In this document: positions 8,973-18,081 of the stretch, in pieces
Layout of the letters: each line of letters starts with the position of its first letter
Numbering within the stretch: the first letter of the stretch is position 1
NCBI GenBank assembly: GCA_963698395.1
Contig: CAVOQQ010000001.1
Span: 62,001-126,000, forward strand
Origin: JBBQUN01 sp963698395
GTDB lineage: Bacteria > Actinomycetota > Acidimicrobiia > Acidimicrobiales > SZUA-35
Length of the DNA stretch: 64,000 nucleotides
Direction of reading: 5' to 3'
Made by a program: the position numbers and the translations under genes
Notes under the pieces: model-generated
What the model saw: the letters and a program-made list of their open reading frames with translations, nothing else
Database searches by the model: none
Told to the model about the DNA's origin: nothing

Positions 8973-10126
8973 AGATCTCCCCGAACCCGTACCTCGACGA
9001 CGACCTGCTGGATCTCGCCGAGATGGCCGGCAAGTTTGCCGACGAACGGATCGCTCCTGGCTACGTCGACCGCGACGCGTCGCGAGTTCTCGACCGCGAA
9101 CTGTCGGCCCAGATGGGCGAACTCGGTCTGATCGCGCCCGAGCTTCCCGAACACCTCGGAGGCCAAGGCACCTCCAAAGTCGCCGCCGGCGTCATCCACG
9201 AACAGATCGCGGCCGCCGACCTCTCGATCTCGTACATCAACCTCCTCGGCTCACTCAACGCCCAGATCCTCGCCGATCACGGCGAGGCCGCCATCGTCGA
9301 ACCGTGGCTCCACGAACTCACAGCGGGACGCGTCATCGCGTCGCTCGGCCTCACCGAACCACGCGGCGGCTCCGACGCCGCGCAGCTCGCGCTGAAGATG
9401 ACTCGCGACGGCGACCACTACGTCCTCGACGGCGAGAAGACCTCGATCTCGGCCGCCGACCAGGCCGAGATCTCCGTCGTGTTCGGCCGCACCGGCGCAT
9501 CTGGCGCTCGTGGGATCACCGCGGTGCTCGTCCCGATGGATCTGCCCGGCATCACGACCACACGCTTCGACTGCCACGGTCAGCGAGCCATCGGACGTGG
9601 CTCGATCTTCTTCGACAACGTACGCGTCCCGACCAGCCACCGGCTCGGCGACGAGGGCGGCGGTTTCGTCCAGGTGATGCAGGGATTCGACTTCTCCCGA
9701 GCGCTGATCGGGCTGCAGGTCCTCGCCGTCGCCCGCGCCGCCCTCGACGACGCGTGGACGTACTCCACCGAACGGACCGCCTTCGGCCAACCACTGTCGG
9801 CGTTCCAAGGCGTGTCACATCGGCTCGCCGAGTTCGACACCCAGGTCGAAGCTGCACGCCTCCTCTGCTACCAGGCGCTTTGGGCCGCAGACCGGGGTCT
9901 CGCGCACACCTCCGAAGCGGCGATGTGTAAGTGGTGGGCACCGAAACTGGCCTACGACGTCGTGCACGAATGCCTCCTGGTGTTGGGCCACGGCGGCTAC
10001 GACCGCGGTGTCATGGAACAACGCCTCCGTGATGTGCTCGGCTTCCAGATCGGCGACGGCACCGCCCAGATCATGAAGACCGTGATCGCCCGCGACCGAG
10101 TCGGGCGAGCCAACGTGCCGGCCTGA
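8969..10126 (+). CDS. aliB: Acyl-CoA dehydrogenase, cyclohexanecarboxyl-CoA dehydrogenase-like
   Basis: 385 residues from GTG at 8969, in GTGA overlap with badI. The acyl-CoA dehydrogenase fold is complete: N-terminal helices, L-G-L-T-E-P-R-G-G-S-D-A for flavin binding, G-E-K-T-S-I-S, and C-terminal helices with R-T-A-F-G-Q-P. Where many family members have the catalytic Glu in Y-E-G-T, this one reads G-D-G-T-A-Q-I. Position in the cluster suggests alpha,beta-dehydrogenation of cyclohexanecarboxyl-CoA to cyclohex-1-ene-1-carboxyl-CoA. The exact substrate is inference; a general acyl-CoA dehydrogenase role is firm. Confidence 0.8.
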   Translation: MKISPNPYLDDDLLDLAEMAGKFADERIAPGYVDRDASRVLDRELSAQMGELGLIAPELPEHLGGQGTSKVAAGVIHEQIAAADLSISYINLLGSLNAQILADHGEAAIVEPWLHELTAGRVIASLGLTEPRGGSDAAQLALKMTRDGDHYVLDGEKTSISAADQAEISVVFGRTGASGARGITAVLVPMDLPGITTTRFDCHGQRAIGRGSIFFDNVRVPTSHRLGDEGGGFVQVMQGFDFSRALIGLQVLAVARAALDDAWTYSTERTAFGQPLSAFQGVSHRLAEFDTQVEAARLLCYQALWAADRGLAHTSEAAMCKWWAPKLAYDVVHECLLVLGHGGYDRGVMEQRLRDVLGFQIGDGTAQIMKTVIARDRVGRANVPA

Positions 10127-10205
10127 ACCGGCTCGAGTCCGGACCACCGAACTCGAAGACCACCAAGACGACCAGCCCACGAAACGAACGACGAGGGGAA
10201 CGCAC

Positions 10206-11836
10206 GTGCATTTCGACGCCGACAACATTCCAGTCCGCCGACCAGCGATGATCGACGCAGGGTTCTGGCTCGACCAGACCATCAACGAATCCCTCGACGC
10301 AGCTGTCGCGGCCCACCCGAGTCGAACGGCGCTCACCGCGGTCCGACTCGATGGCGACACGCTGTCGATGACGTACGCGAACTCGGTGCCGTCGCTGATC
10401 GTGTCGCTCTCGGACTCAACCGCCTCGGCGTACGCGCCAGCGACGTTGTCGCAGTGCAGCTCCCGAACTGGTGGGAGTTCACCGTCACCTACCTTGCATG
10501 TGCCCGCATCGGAGCGGTCATGAACCCGCTCATGCACATCTTCCGAGAGCGCGAACTCGAATTCATGCTCGGCCACAGCGAGGCATCGGTGGCCATCATC
10601 CCATCGACGTTCCGCGACCACGACTACCGGGCCATGTACGACGGCCTCCGCGACCGAGCTGCCGCACCTGCAGCACGTCATCGCCGTCGACGACGACGGC
10701 CCGAGCGGCTTCAACGCCCGTGCTCGCGGCGACCGACGGTGGAGCCCGATCCCGACGTCGACGAGATCCTCACCGTGTCGCGACCGGGCCCGGACGACAT
10801 CACCCAGTTGATCTTCACCTCGGGCACCACCGGCGAACCCAAAGGGGTGATGCACAGCTCGAACACGCTCTACTCCAACATCGTGCCGTATGCCGAGCGA
10901 CTGCACCTCGACAGCGACGACGTCGTGCTCATGGCCTCGCCGATGGCGCATCAGACCGGGTTCATGTACGGGCTCATGATGCCCGTGATCCTCGGCTGCC
11001 CCGCCGTGCTCCTCGACGTCTGGAACCCCGACCGAGCGATCGAGATCATCAACGAACACGCGGTCACCTTCACGATGGCATCCACCCCGTTCCTCACCGA
11101 TCTCGCCGACCGGGCCGAGGCCACTGTTGCCGTGCCGTCACTGCGCACGTTCCTGTGCGCCGGCGCACCGATCCCCGGCCCACTCGTCGAACGAGCCCAA
11201 CGTACGCTCGCGAGCGAACATCGTGTCGGCATGGGGTATGAGCGAGAACGGTGCCGTCACCACAACACTTCTCGATGACGATCCCGAGTCGAGCGATCGA
11301 CACCGACGGATGCCCTCTCCCGGGGACCGAGGTCAGGGTGGTCGACAGCGACGGCACCACCCTGCCGACCGGCGAAACTGGTCGCCTCCTCGTCCGGTCG
11401 TGCTCGAACTTCGGTGGCTACCTCAAGCGGCCGCATCTCAACGCGACCGACGACGACGGATGGTTCGACACTGGCGATCTCGCACGACTCGATGAGCACG
11501 GCTACATCCGCATCACCGGACGATCGAAGGACGTCATCATTCGCGGTGGTGAGAACATCCCCGTTGTCGAGATCGAGAACCTGCTGTACCGGCACCCCGC
11601 CATTGCCCAGGTCGCGCTCGTCGCAACGGCTGATGAACGCCTCGGCGAGCGCGCTTGCGCAGTCGTCGTCATCAATGCCCGGCGAATCGTTCACGTTCGA
11701 CGAGATGATCGACCACCTCTCCAACGAGCGCGTCGCGAGGAACTACCTCCCTGAGCAACTCGTCATCGTCGACGCCATGCCAACCACACCGTCAGGCAAG
11801 ATCCAGAAATTCAAACTGCGCGACGAGATCGCGTGA
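10206..11836 (+). CDS. aliA: Acyl-CoA synthetase (AMP-forming), cyclohexanecarboxylate-CoA ligase-like, frameshifted
   Basis: Starts at GTG 10206 after GAGGGGAA. The adenylate-forming motifs are all readable but in several frames: Q-L-P-N-W-W-E-F-T-V-T-Y-L-A, A10-type L-I-F-T-S-G-T-T-G-E-P-K-G, then M-S-E-N-G-A-V-T-T-T, then G-W-F-D-T-G-D-L-A-R and G-R-S-K-D-V-I-I-R-G-G-E-N, and the A10 lysine in T-P-S-G-K-I-Q-K-F. At least four frame shifts (about 10385, 10660, 11235, 11680). Corrected length of about 540 fits the family. It would activate the free acid at the start of the pathway. Confidence 0.72.
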
Positions 11837-11888
11837 GACCGTCGAGACGACGAAACTCCGGAACCCACCCTCAAACAAGTGCGGATAC

Positions 11889-12342
11889 ATGATTGTTGAA
11901 ACACTGCAGCCCGCCAGACGGTCGACGACAACCAACGCGCCAAGTCGCATAGCAGCTGGATCACCGACCGGGTCCCTACGGTGGCGAACGGCAGATGCGA
12001 GGCCGAGGTGGCTCGTATCGTCTGGCCCGACCTACGCGGATCAGTCGACGTTGCCGGCAGAGCGCTGCGGCACCGACGTCGTCGCGTCACGTTCTCGACG
12101 TCGTGGCCAACGACCGTGTCGTGCAAGCGGTGGATTTCGACTCGGAGGCACCTGAGTTCGCCGGGACCATGACGATGACCTGGTCCGTGCGCCGAGACGG
12201 GCGGTGCGAGAACCGAGATCGTTGCCGAAGACGTTCCACTCGAGATCTCCGCCGAGGACGATGCCGTGGGCCTTGCTTCGAGTCTCGAGAATCTGGCACG
12301 CTTCGTCGAGTCGTCAGACCCGTCCGCGCTACGTCGTTGCCG
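11889..12342 (+). CDS. AHSA1-type SRPBCC protein, frameshifted
   Basis: Pieces in different frames line up as one AHSA1/START-like protein of about 150 residues: G-G-S-Y-R-L, T-Y-A-D-Q-S-T-L-P-A-E-R, V-V-A-N-D-R-V-V-Q-A-V-D-F-D-S-E, G-T-M-T-M-T-W and T-E-I-V-A-E-D-V-P-L-E-I, ending with the long C-terminal helix L-A-S-S-L-E-N-L-A-R-F-V-E. The fold suggests a hydrophobic ligand or a chaperone-activator role. The N-terminal start (ATG at 11889) is uncertain and at least three frame shifts are needed. It follows the ligase gene but has its own upstream gap. Confidence 0.5.
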
Positions 12343-12374
12343 ATGAACGTCGAGTCGCAGCGACCGTCCGGACG

Positions 12375-13703
12375 TCAGCCCCAGACGTTTCCGCCAGTCG
12401 CTGCGGGTTCTCGACGCCGGGAGAACTGACCGAGGTCGAGATCGAGTCCGGTGTGACGGCAGGTCATATGGACAGGGTTCGCGTCGTGGTCGTGGCCGGC
12501 TTCGATGGCGTCGATGAGCGTGGCCATGATCTCGCCAGCGATCGGCCCGTTCTTGAACTGGTTCCCCGATGTCCCGACTGCAAGGTAGAAGCCGTCGATG
12601 CCGGACCGGTCATAGATCGGTGTCCAGTCGTCGCTGACGTCGTAGTGGCTCGCCAAACCCCGTGGACGGTGAGGCACCCCGATCGTCGGGATTCGCCGGG
12701 CCGTTCGGTAGGCGAGGGCCTCGAACATGACCGGGTCGGGGTTCAGGTCGTCGGCATCGGGGTCATCGACCCATTCGAGCGGATCGCAGTCGGCCTCGAC
12801 ACCGCCGATGATGTACGAACCGCCCGGCTGCGGCCGCCCGTAGGCGCCGAGGTCCATGTCGGCCATGACGACCCCGCCGTCGCCGACTCGGAAGCCCTCG
12901 GGTGCGTCGCATGACGCGATCGTCTGACGCATCGGTGCGGTGTGAATCCTCATGTCGGCCTCGGCGCCTGCCAGGCGTGTCAGCGTCGGGCTCCACGGGC
13001 CAGCTGCATTGACGACGATGGGGGAGTGAACGGTCTCGCCATCGTTCAGCACGACACCGGCGACGCGGTCGCCATTGCGGAGTACGTCGGTCACTGTCGT
13101 TCGCAGTCGCAGGGAGGCACCGTGGTGGCGGGCTGCATCCATCAGGTTCTGGGCGGCGAGTTGCGGGTCGTCGATGAAGCCGGCGTCGGGCTGGAAGAGT
13201 GCGCCGATCTCACCGCGAGCCTCGGCGAAGAACTCGGGATCGTCGGGGAGTCTCGGTGGTGCGTAGCTCCCGACGTCGAGCGACGGGAACCGTTCGCGGA
13301 CCTGTCCGGCGTCGAGCCGTTCGTAGGGGATGCCGGCGGTGTCGAAGTGGCCGGTCGCCGTGGCGTAGTCGTCCTCGGCGGATGACAGGACCACCATCCC
13401 GGTTCGGTAGAAGCGTGCCGCCGGGCCGTCGAGGAATCCGAGGTGCGCTTCCCATTCGGCCCATTGATGCATCGCTTCCCACGCAGCAACACAGCCGGCG
13501 AGGGTGGAGTAGTGGAAGCGGATGATCGACGAGCTGGCCGACGTGGAGCCGCCGCCCACCGCCGGTCCCTTGTCGACCACCAACACGTTGCGCCCGCCGC
13601 GTGCGAGCTCGAGCGCGATCGCCGACCCGATGATGCCGGCACCGATAACGATGGCGTCAGGCGAAGCGGCTGTCTGGTCGGGAGTGCTCGATCGATCGTT
13701 CAT
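12375..13703 (-). CDS. FAD-dependent oxidoreductase of the DAO (D-amino acid/sarcosine oxidase) family
   Basis: Intact, 442 residues. The dinucleotide motif is near residue 18 (A-I-V-I-G-A-G-I-I-G-S-A-I-A-L-E), followed by G-G-G-S-T-S-A-S-S-S and a second FAD contact I-V-V-N-A-A-G-P-W-S. The C-terminus has the expected G-F-Y-L-A-V-G-T-S-G-N-Q-F-K-N-G-P. Members oxidise secondary amines or imino acids such as sarcosine, proline or N-methyl amino acids. Its start overlaps the stop of the hydrolase gene (ATGA), making it the last gene of the 17393-12375 operon. Substrate cannot be read from the sequence. Confidence 0.85.
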   Translation of the reverse strand: MNDRSSTPDQTAASPDAIVIGAGIIGSAIALELARGGRNVLVVDKGPAVGGGSTSASSSIIRFHYSTLAGCVAAWEAMHQWAEWEAHLGFLDGPAARFYRTGMVVLSSAEDDYATATGHFDTAGIPYERLDAGQVRERFPSLDVGSYAPPRLPDDPEFFAEARGEIGALFQPDAGFIDDPQLAAQNLMDAARHHGASLRLRTTVTDVLRNGDRVAGVVLNDGETVHSPIVVNAAGPWSPTLTRLAGAEADMRIHTAPMRQTIASCDAPEGFRVGDGGVVMADMDLGAYGRPQPGGSYIIGGVEADCDPLEWVDDPDADDLNPDPVMFEALAYRTARRIPTIGVPHRPRGLASHYDVSDDWTPIYDRSGIDGFYLAVGTSGNQFKNGPIAGEIMATLIDAIEAGHDHDANPVHMTCRHTGLDLDLGQFSRRREPAATGGNVWG

Positions 13704-14566
13704 GACGCAGTCTCGTCGGCCGTGATGAAGTCTCGCAGCACCGCAAACGCTCGATCAGGATCGTCGTGCCAGACGCCGTGGCCGGCGTTGTCGAACGGCA
13801 CGTACGTCGCGATCGACGAGTCGAGGTGCTGCACCATGTCCTCGCTGTCCTCGATGGGAGTCACTGGATCGTGGGCTCCGGCGAGCACCAGGGTCGGGCA
13901 CGTGATGCCGCTCATGGCCTCGAGGTGATCCATTCGATGCCAGATGCCGCCCTTGCCGTGGAACTTCAGTGCGAGGTCGTGGCGGAACGTCGAGTTGCCG
14001 AAGGCCGTGGGCTGCGGTGTGGGGTTGTACAGCGGCATGCAGTGTTCGTTGTAGGTGGCGAGCGACGACATGTCGGCAATGCGCTGGAGCGCGTCGAGGG
14101 CCGCTTCGCGTGCGACCTCGCCGCCGAGTCGTTCGAAGACTGCAGCACAGCGTGCGGGATCCAGCCGCGCCTGCGTGCTCGACAGGATCAACTTCCCTGG
14201 GTGGTCGGGATGGCGGATGCCATAGACGGCAGCGACCATGCCGCCGGCCGAATTGCCGAGGACGATCGGCTTCTCGATCCCGACGACGTCGCAGAAGGCC
14301 ACCAGGTCGTCGGCCCACCCTTCGAGGCTGTACTCGCCGGCAGGGTCATCGTCACTGCGGCCGGCACCCCGGAGGTCGAGGTACACGACCTGAGCAACGT
14401 CGGTGAGGGCGGCGAAGTCTGGCTTGAATGCCATGTGGTCGGAGATACCGGGCGCTCCATGAAGCGCGATCACGGTGGGACGCTCGATCGGACCCCGCTC
14501 GCTACTGGTGAGCTGCGCTCCATCGACATCGAAGTACAGCTGCACGCCATTGACGTTGACCTTCAT
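13700..14566 (-). CDS. Alpha/beta hydrolase, proline iminopeptidase-like
   Basis: 288 residues, intact. Oxyanion motif H-G-A-P-G near residue 36, nucleophile elbow G-N-S-A-G-G near 105, and a C-terminal acid and histidine (A-G-A-H-D-P-V-T; N-A-G-H-G-V-W). The spacing resembles S33 peptidases (proline iminopeptidase), although the nucleophile elbow is G-N-S-A-G-G rather than G-G-S-W-G. Starts 4 bases inside the CobW stop and overlaps the FAD oxidoreductase start, so the three are translationally coupled. Esterase or amidase activity is equally possible. Confidence 0.75.
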   Translation of the reverse strand: MKVNVNGVQLYFDVDGAQLTSSERGPIERPTVIALHGAPGISDHMAFKPDFAALTDVAQVVYLDLRGAGRSDDDPAGEYSLEGWADDLVAFCDVVGIEKPIVLGNSAGGMVAAVYGIRHPDHPGKLILSSTQARLDPARCAAVFERLGGEVAREAALDALQRIADMSSLATYNEHCMPLYNPTPQPTAFGNSTFRHDLALKFHGKGGIWHRMDHLEAMSGITCPTLVLAGAHDPVTPIEDSEDMVQHLDSSIATYVPFDNAGHGVWHDDPDRAFAVLRDFITADETAS

Positions 14567-15675
14567 GTGAGGACTGCTTTCTGTGGAGGCATCGGCTTGG
14601 TGGAGGGCGAAACGGCCGCCGTTGGGTCGATCAGGTCGATCAACCGTTGCGCATCGGAGCCTTCGACGGCGATCACCGTGAGACCGGTCGGTCCGGGCGG
14701 GGCGTCCATGATGTCGATCGACTGCGGGGTGAGCTGCACCAGGTACCGCTGTCCTTCGATGACGAGGCGGCCCTTGGCCCGCACGAGCCCTGGCCTGGAT
14801 GCTTCGAGTACGGAGCGCAACTCGCTCATCGTCGGTTCGTGTCGTTGCTCCAACGTGACGACCGCGAGCTCCCGGTGTATCGCTCCTGCGTTGGCAGGTG
14901 CCGGACGGGCTCCTCGCGGAGCGCCGGGCAGGAGCACGTGGGTTGCGGGCGCCTGACGTGACGAACGAGTCACGGTTCGACCGGGAGCGAGCTGGGCGGC
15001 CCGTTCGACGGCGGCTGTCGCGGCGTGGTGATCGACGAGGTCACACGCCGAGACGATCACGCAGTGGGCGCTGTCGATCTGACGGTCGGTGATCGACGCC
15101 ATTGGTTCGAGCAGCGCCGTTTCGGGCAGTTTCGTTTCGGGCAGTTTCGTTTCGGGCAGTTTCGTTTCGGGCAGTGCGGGTTGGTGAACGGTGGCGGCGG
15201 TGAGTTGTGCGGCGCTGACGACGGCGACGATCCGGTCGAGCCGTAATGACGGGTTGGCGGCGATGACCTGAGCCACCGCGAGCGGGTCGGCCGCTCCGCT
15301 GGCCTCGAGCACGATGAGGTCACAGGTGGGATCGTCGGCCAATGCGGCCAGCGCGTCGGCGAGTTCGGAGGTCCGCTCGCAGCATCCGCAACCGTTCGTG
15401 AGCTCGACTCGAACGTCGTTTTCCGACTCGATCAGCGTCGGGTCGAACTCGAGTGCTCCGACATCGTTCACGATCGCCTTGATCCGGGTGTCGTCGGGTG
15501 GGTTCGTCAGCAGATCGGCGAGCAGGAACGATTTCCCGGCGCCGAGGAACCCGGTGAGAAGACACACCGGCGTCGGGGTTTCGGTGTCCCCCAACGCTTG
15601 GGCGCTTGGATCTGGTCGATGCGCGACGAGTTGCGTCCTGAGCGAGAGCCATGCGGCTTCGATGTCGGCAGGCAT
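14563..15675 (-). CDS. CobW/G3E-family GTPase (metal chaperone)
   Basis: 370 residues. Walker A is L-L-T-G-F-L-G-A-G-K-S-F-L-L near residue 40. The metal-binding C-x-C-C motif is present as T-N-G-C-G-C-C near residue 95. Switch/Walker B lies at L-I-V-L-E-A-S-G-A-A-D-P, and there is a C-terminal CobW domain with H-V-L-L-P-G near 250. The guanine-specificity motif is unclear. G3E GTPases insert Zn, Ni or Co into client metalloenzymes. The gene sits 5 bases after a metal-dependent amidohydrolase gene, the likely client. An unusual run of four pentapeptide repeats lies at residues 167-186. Confidence 0.82.
   Translation of the reverse strand: MPADIEAAWLSLRTQLVAHRPDPSAQALGDTETPTPVCLLTGFLGAGKSFLLADLLTNPPDDTRIKAIVNDVGALEFDPTLIESENDVRVELTNGCGCCERTSELADALAALADDPTCDLIVLEASGAADPLAVAQVIAANPSLRLDRIVAVVSAAQLTAATVHQPALPETKLPETKLPETKLPETALLEPMASITDRQIDSAHCVIVSACDLVDHHAATAAVERAAQLAPGRTVTRSSRQAPATHVLLPGAPRGARPAPANAGAIHRELAVVTLEQRHEPTMSELRSVLEASRPGLVRAKGRLVIEGQRYLVQLTPQSIDIMDAPPGPTGLTVIAVEGSDAQRLIDLIDPTAAVSPSTKPMPPQKAVLT
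15117..15176 (-). repeat. 15-bp tandem repeat inside the CobW gene, encoding L-P-E-T-K
   Basis: About four copies of a 15-base unit (plus-strand TTTCGTTTCGGGCAG), in frame with the gene, giving L-P-E-T-K three times and then L-P-E-T-A. The copies are nearly identical at DNA level, so the array is recent. It lies between the Walker B region and the C-terminal domain, in a surface loop of G3E proteins. Confidence 0.9.
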
Positions 15676-15680
15676 CTCGC

Positions 15681-17393
15681 TCAGCTGCCCGTAGGGATGC
15701 CGCCGAGCACGGTGTCGATCACATCGATCGAGCCGATCTCGGTCGGCGCGACCTCGAAGGGGTCGTTGGCCAGCACGGTGAAATCGGCCAGCTTGCCGAC
15801 CTCGATCGAGCCGATCGAGTCGTCCTGCCGCAGCACGTGTGCGGCGTCGACGGTGATCGCTCGCAACGCTTGTTCGACCGAGATCCTCTCGCCGGGAGCG
15901 AGAACGGTCTCGCCGTCGGCTCCGATCCGGGTGGCAGCGATCTCGGCAACGAGCAGAGGCGACAGCGGGGTGACGACGAGGTTGAAGTCGGAGTGGAGCG
16001 CAAACGGGGCTCCGGCCCGCAGGAGTGAACCGAGCCGTGCGGTTGCTTCGGCCCGGTCGGGACCGAAGCCGGCGTCGGCGTGCATCTGGGCCCGGAACTT
16101 CACGAAGTAGGCATTCACGCTGGCCATGCCGCCGAGTGCGGCGAGGCGGCGAGCTTGCGCCGGTGTGCTGAGGCAGTAGTGCTCGATGACGAACCGGTGA
16201 TCGAAGCGGGGATGGGCGTGCTGTAAGCGGGCGAGCACATCGAGCGTCATGTCGACGGTTGCGTCACCGTTTGCGTGCGAGTGGATCTGCACGCCGGCCT
16301 TCCAATAGGGCAGCATCCTCTCGTAGACCTCGTCCCACGGGATCTCTCCAGTGAGGCCGTGCTCGCCGTCGAGGTAGCCGGGCGAGCCGATCTGCAGGGT
16401 CATCGACGGGTAGGAGCCATCGTTGATGAACTTCACCCCGTGCGTCGCGAGTCGGTCGTCGCCTTGTGCGCGTCGGGCGGCGAGGAACTCGAAGGCGTCG
16501 TCGCCGAACTTCCGGCGCAGCGATGGCTCGAAGGGAACGAGCAGTACCCGGAGGGGGAGTTCACCGGCGTCGATGGCATCACGGTGGTCGGCCCACTCGG
16601 TGTCGAAGTTCTCGAAGCCCCACCCCATGTCGGCGGTGGTGGTGATGCCCACGCCTCGGGCAACCCCTCCCATGCGGGCCAGCGCGGCCCGCCCGAACCC
16701 CTCGCGGTAGATCATCTGTGCAACCGGACGGACAGCGACCGCGACGGCCGCCGTCTCGACGAACCAACCGTTGAGACGGCCATCCGCGTAGCGACCCAGT
16801 CCGTGGAAGTCCGATGCCTCATCGACGCCGGCCAAGTCGAGCATGGGCGAGTTCGCGTAGACGATGTGCGGGGCGTAGGCGCACACCCAGATCGGCACGA
16901 CATCGCTGATCTGGTCCAGCAGATCGCGATCGAGATGTCCGCCGTGCGCTGCCGGGTCGTACCCCCAACACACCACCGGCTCTGGCCTGCCGTCGGGCCC
17001 GGGAACCGAATCGGTGGCGAGTCGTCGAAGGCGCTCGATCACGTCGTCGCGAGTCGTGACGGGTGGCAGCGCTCTCGGAGAGGCGAGTTCGATGGGGCCG
17101 ACATAGTGGAGTCCGGCGAACGTGCCCGACAACCGCAAGTGCGTGTGAGGGTCGATGAATCCCGGGAGCATCACCCGGTCGGCATAGCGATCGTCGATCT
17201 CGTGAGGCACACGACGCAGCCATGGCTCCATCGATTCAAGCGTCCCGACCGACACGATCGATCCGTTGGCAACGGCCACGGCGGTCGCATGGGGCCGCCC
17301 CTGGTCCATCGTGTGGATCCGTTCGGCGGTGAACACACGAAGCTGCGTCGGTCGGGCGTTCGACAGCGAAGTACGCAACATCAGGTCATCCAC
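15681..17393 (-). CDS. Metal-dependent amidohydrolase (amidohydrolase 3, YtcJ-like)
   Basis: Intact, about 570 residues. The metal H-x-H is in L-P-G-F-I-D-P-H-T-H-L near residue 80, further His ligands lie in Q-I-H-S-H-A-N-G-D and F-V-I-E-H-Y, and the C-terminal Asp in F-A-L-H-S-D-F-N. It ends with the small beta domain (A-D-F-T-V-L-A-N-D-P-F). YtcJ-like enzymes hydrolyse N-acyl or imide/carbamate bonds, but substrates are mostly unknown. It is the first gene of the minus operon and divergent from a TetR gene, with a palindrome in the 45-base gap. Start could be 17393 or 17381. Confidence 0.85.
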   Translation of the reverse strand: MDDLMLRTSLSNARPTQLRVFTAERIHTMDQGRPHATAVAVANGSIVSVGTLESMEPWLRRVPHEIDDRYADRVMLPGFIDPHTHLRLSGTFAGLHYVGPIELASPRALPPVTTRDDVIERLRRLATDSVPGPDGRPEPVVCWGYDPAAHGGHLDRDLLDQISDVVPIWVCAYAPHIVYANSPMLDLAGVDEASDFHGLGRYADGRLNGWFVETAAVAVAVRPVAQMIYREGFGRAALARMGGVARGVGITTTADMGWGFENFDTEWADHRDAIDAGELPLRVLLVPFEPSLRRKFGDDAFEFLAARRAQGDDRLATHGVKFINDGSYPSMTLQIGSPGYLDGEHGLTGEIPWDEVYERMLPYWKAGVQIHSHANGDATVDMTLDVLARLQHAHPRFDHRFVIEHYCLSTPAQARRLAALGGMASVNAYFVKFRAQMHADAGFGPDRAEATARLGSLLRAGAPFALHSDFNLVVTPLSPLLVAEIAATRIGADGETVLAPGERISVEQALRAITVDAAHVLRQDDSIGSIEVGKLADFTVLANDPFEVAPTEIGSIDVIDTVLGGIPTGS

Positions 17394-17407
17394 TCAACGA
17401 GGTCTTG

Positions 17408-17429
17408 ATACATTACGAGCGTATGGTAT
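17408..17429. promoter_or_regulatory. Putative TetR operator between divergent operons
   Basis: The 45-base gap between the amidohydrolase and the TetR gene contains ATACnnTACGnnCGTAnnGTAT. This 22-base interrupted palindrome has both arm pairs perfect (16 of 22 positions symmetric). A site here would let the TetR protein control both operons at once, the usual layout for this family. Binding is inferred. Confidence 0.55.
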
Positions 17430-17438
17430 GTTTGTGTG

Positions 17439-18081
17439 ATGGTCGGCGTCAAGGTTGAAGATGCAAAGGTGGAGAGAGACACACCGCGGCGAACTCAGCA
17501 GGAGCGCACGGCGTCGACTCGGTCCGCGCTCTTGGCTGCCGCCGCAAGCGCCGTTGTGGAGACGGGGCCGTCCAGCAGCGTCGCTGACGATCGCTCGGCG
17601 GGCAAGCGTGTCAACCGGGGCATTGCAGTATCACTTCGAGTCCAAGACCGGTCTGCTCGTCGCCGTCGTTGAGGTGGGATGGAACGATCTGGTCGAGCGA
17701 TCGACGTCGGTCGATCGCAGCGTGCCCCCTGTCGAGCGGGTCGCCGCATTGGTGTGGGCAGTGTGGGAGTCGTATCGCCGGCCCGAATGTCGTGCTGCGT
17801 TCATGATCTCGTCGGATCCCAGCATCGACGCCGATGTCAGCCTGGGCATCGCTCCGGTGTTCGATGCCGTACGCGAACGGCTGGATCAGCTCTGGATCGA
17901 CGTCTTTGCGGACTTGGAACTGCCGATCGAGCGGGTTGCGTTGGCCCGTCGCTTCGCCCGATCCCATCTTGCTGGGATGGTGGTGCAGCGACACATGGCC
18001 TCGGTCGAGCCAGAACCCGACGAGGAGCTCGATCTGCTCGTTCGGGCGACGTTACGGATTCTGACAGAAGGAGCATCATGA
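17439..18081 (+). CDS. TetR-family regulator, frameshifted in the HTH
   Basis: The N-terminal arm and first helix (R-S-A-L-L-A-A-A-A-S-A-V-V-E-T) read from ATG 17439. After a short shift near 17575 the recognition helix follows in another frame (T-I-A-R-R-A-S-V-S-T-G-A-L-Q-Y-H-F-E-S-K). The ligand domain then runs open to 18081. Corrected length is about 210, normal for the family. The stop overlaps the start of the cyclophilin gene (ATGA). Confidence 0.75.

Noticed and set aside
9815..11059. Long minus-strand open frame opposite the acyl-CoA dehydrogenase and ligase
   Set aside because: No motif, low-complexity composition, and it lies opposite clearly conserved coding sequence.
15117..15176. 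L-P-E-T-K repeats as sortase (LPXTG) signals
   Set aside because: They lie inside a cytoplasmic GTPase, are not at the C-terminus, have no following hydrophobic tail, and read K rather than G at the cleavage position.
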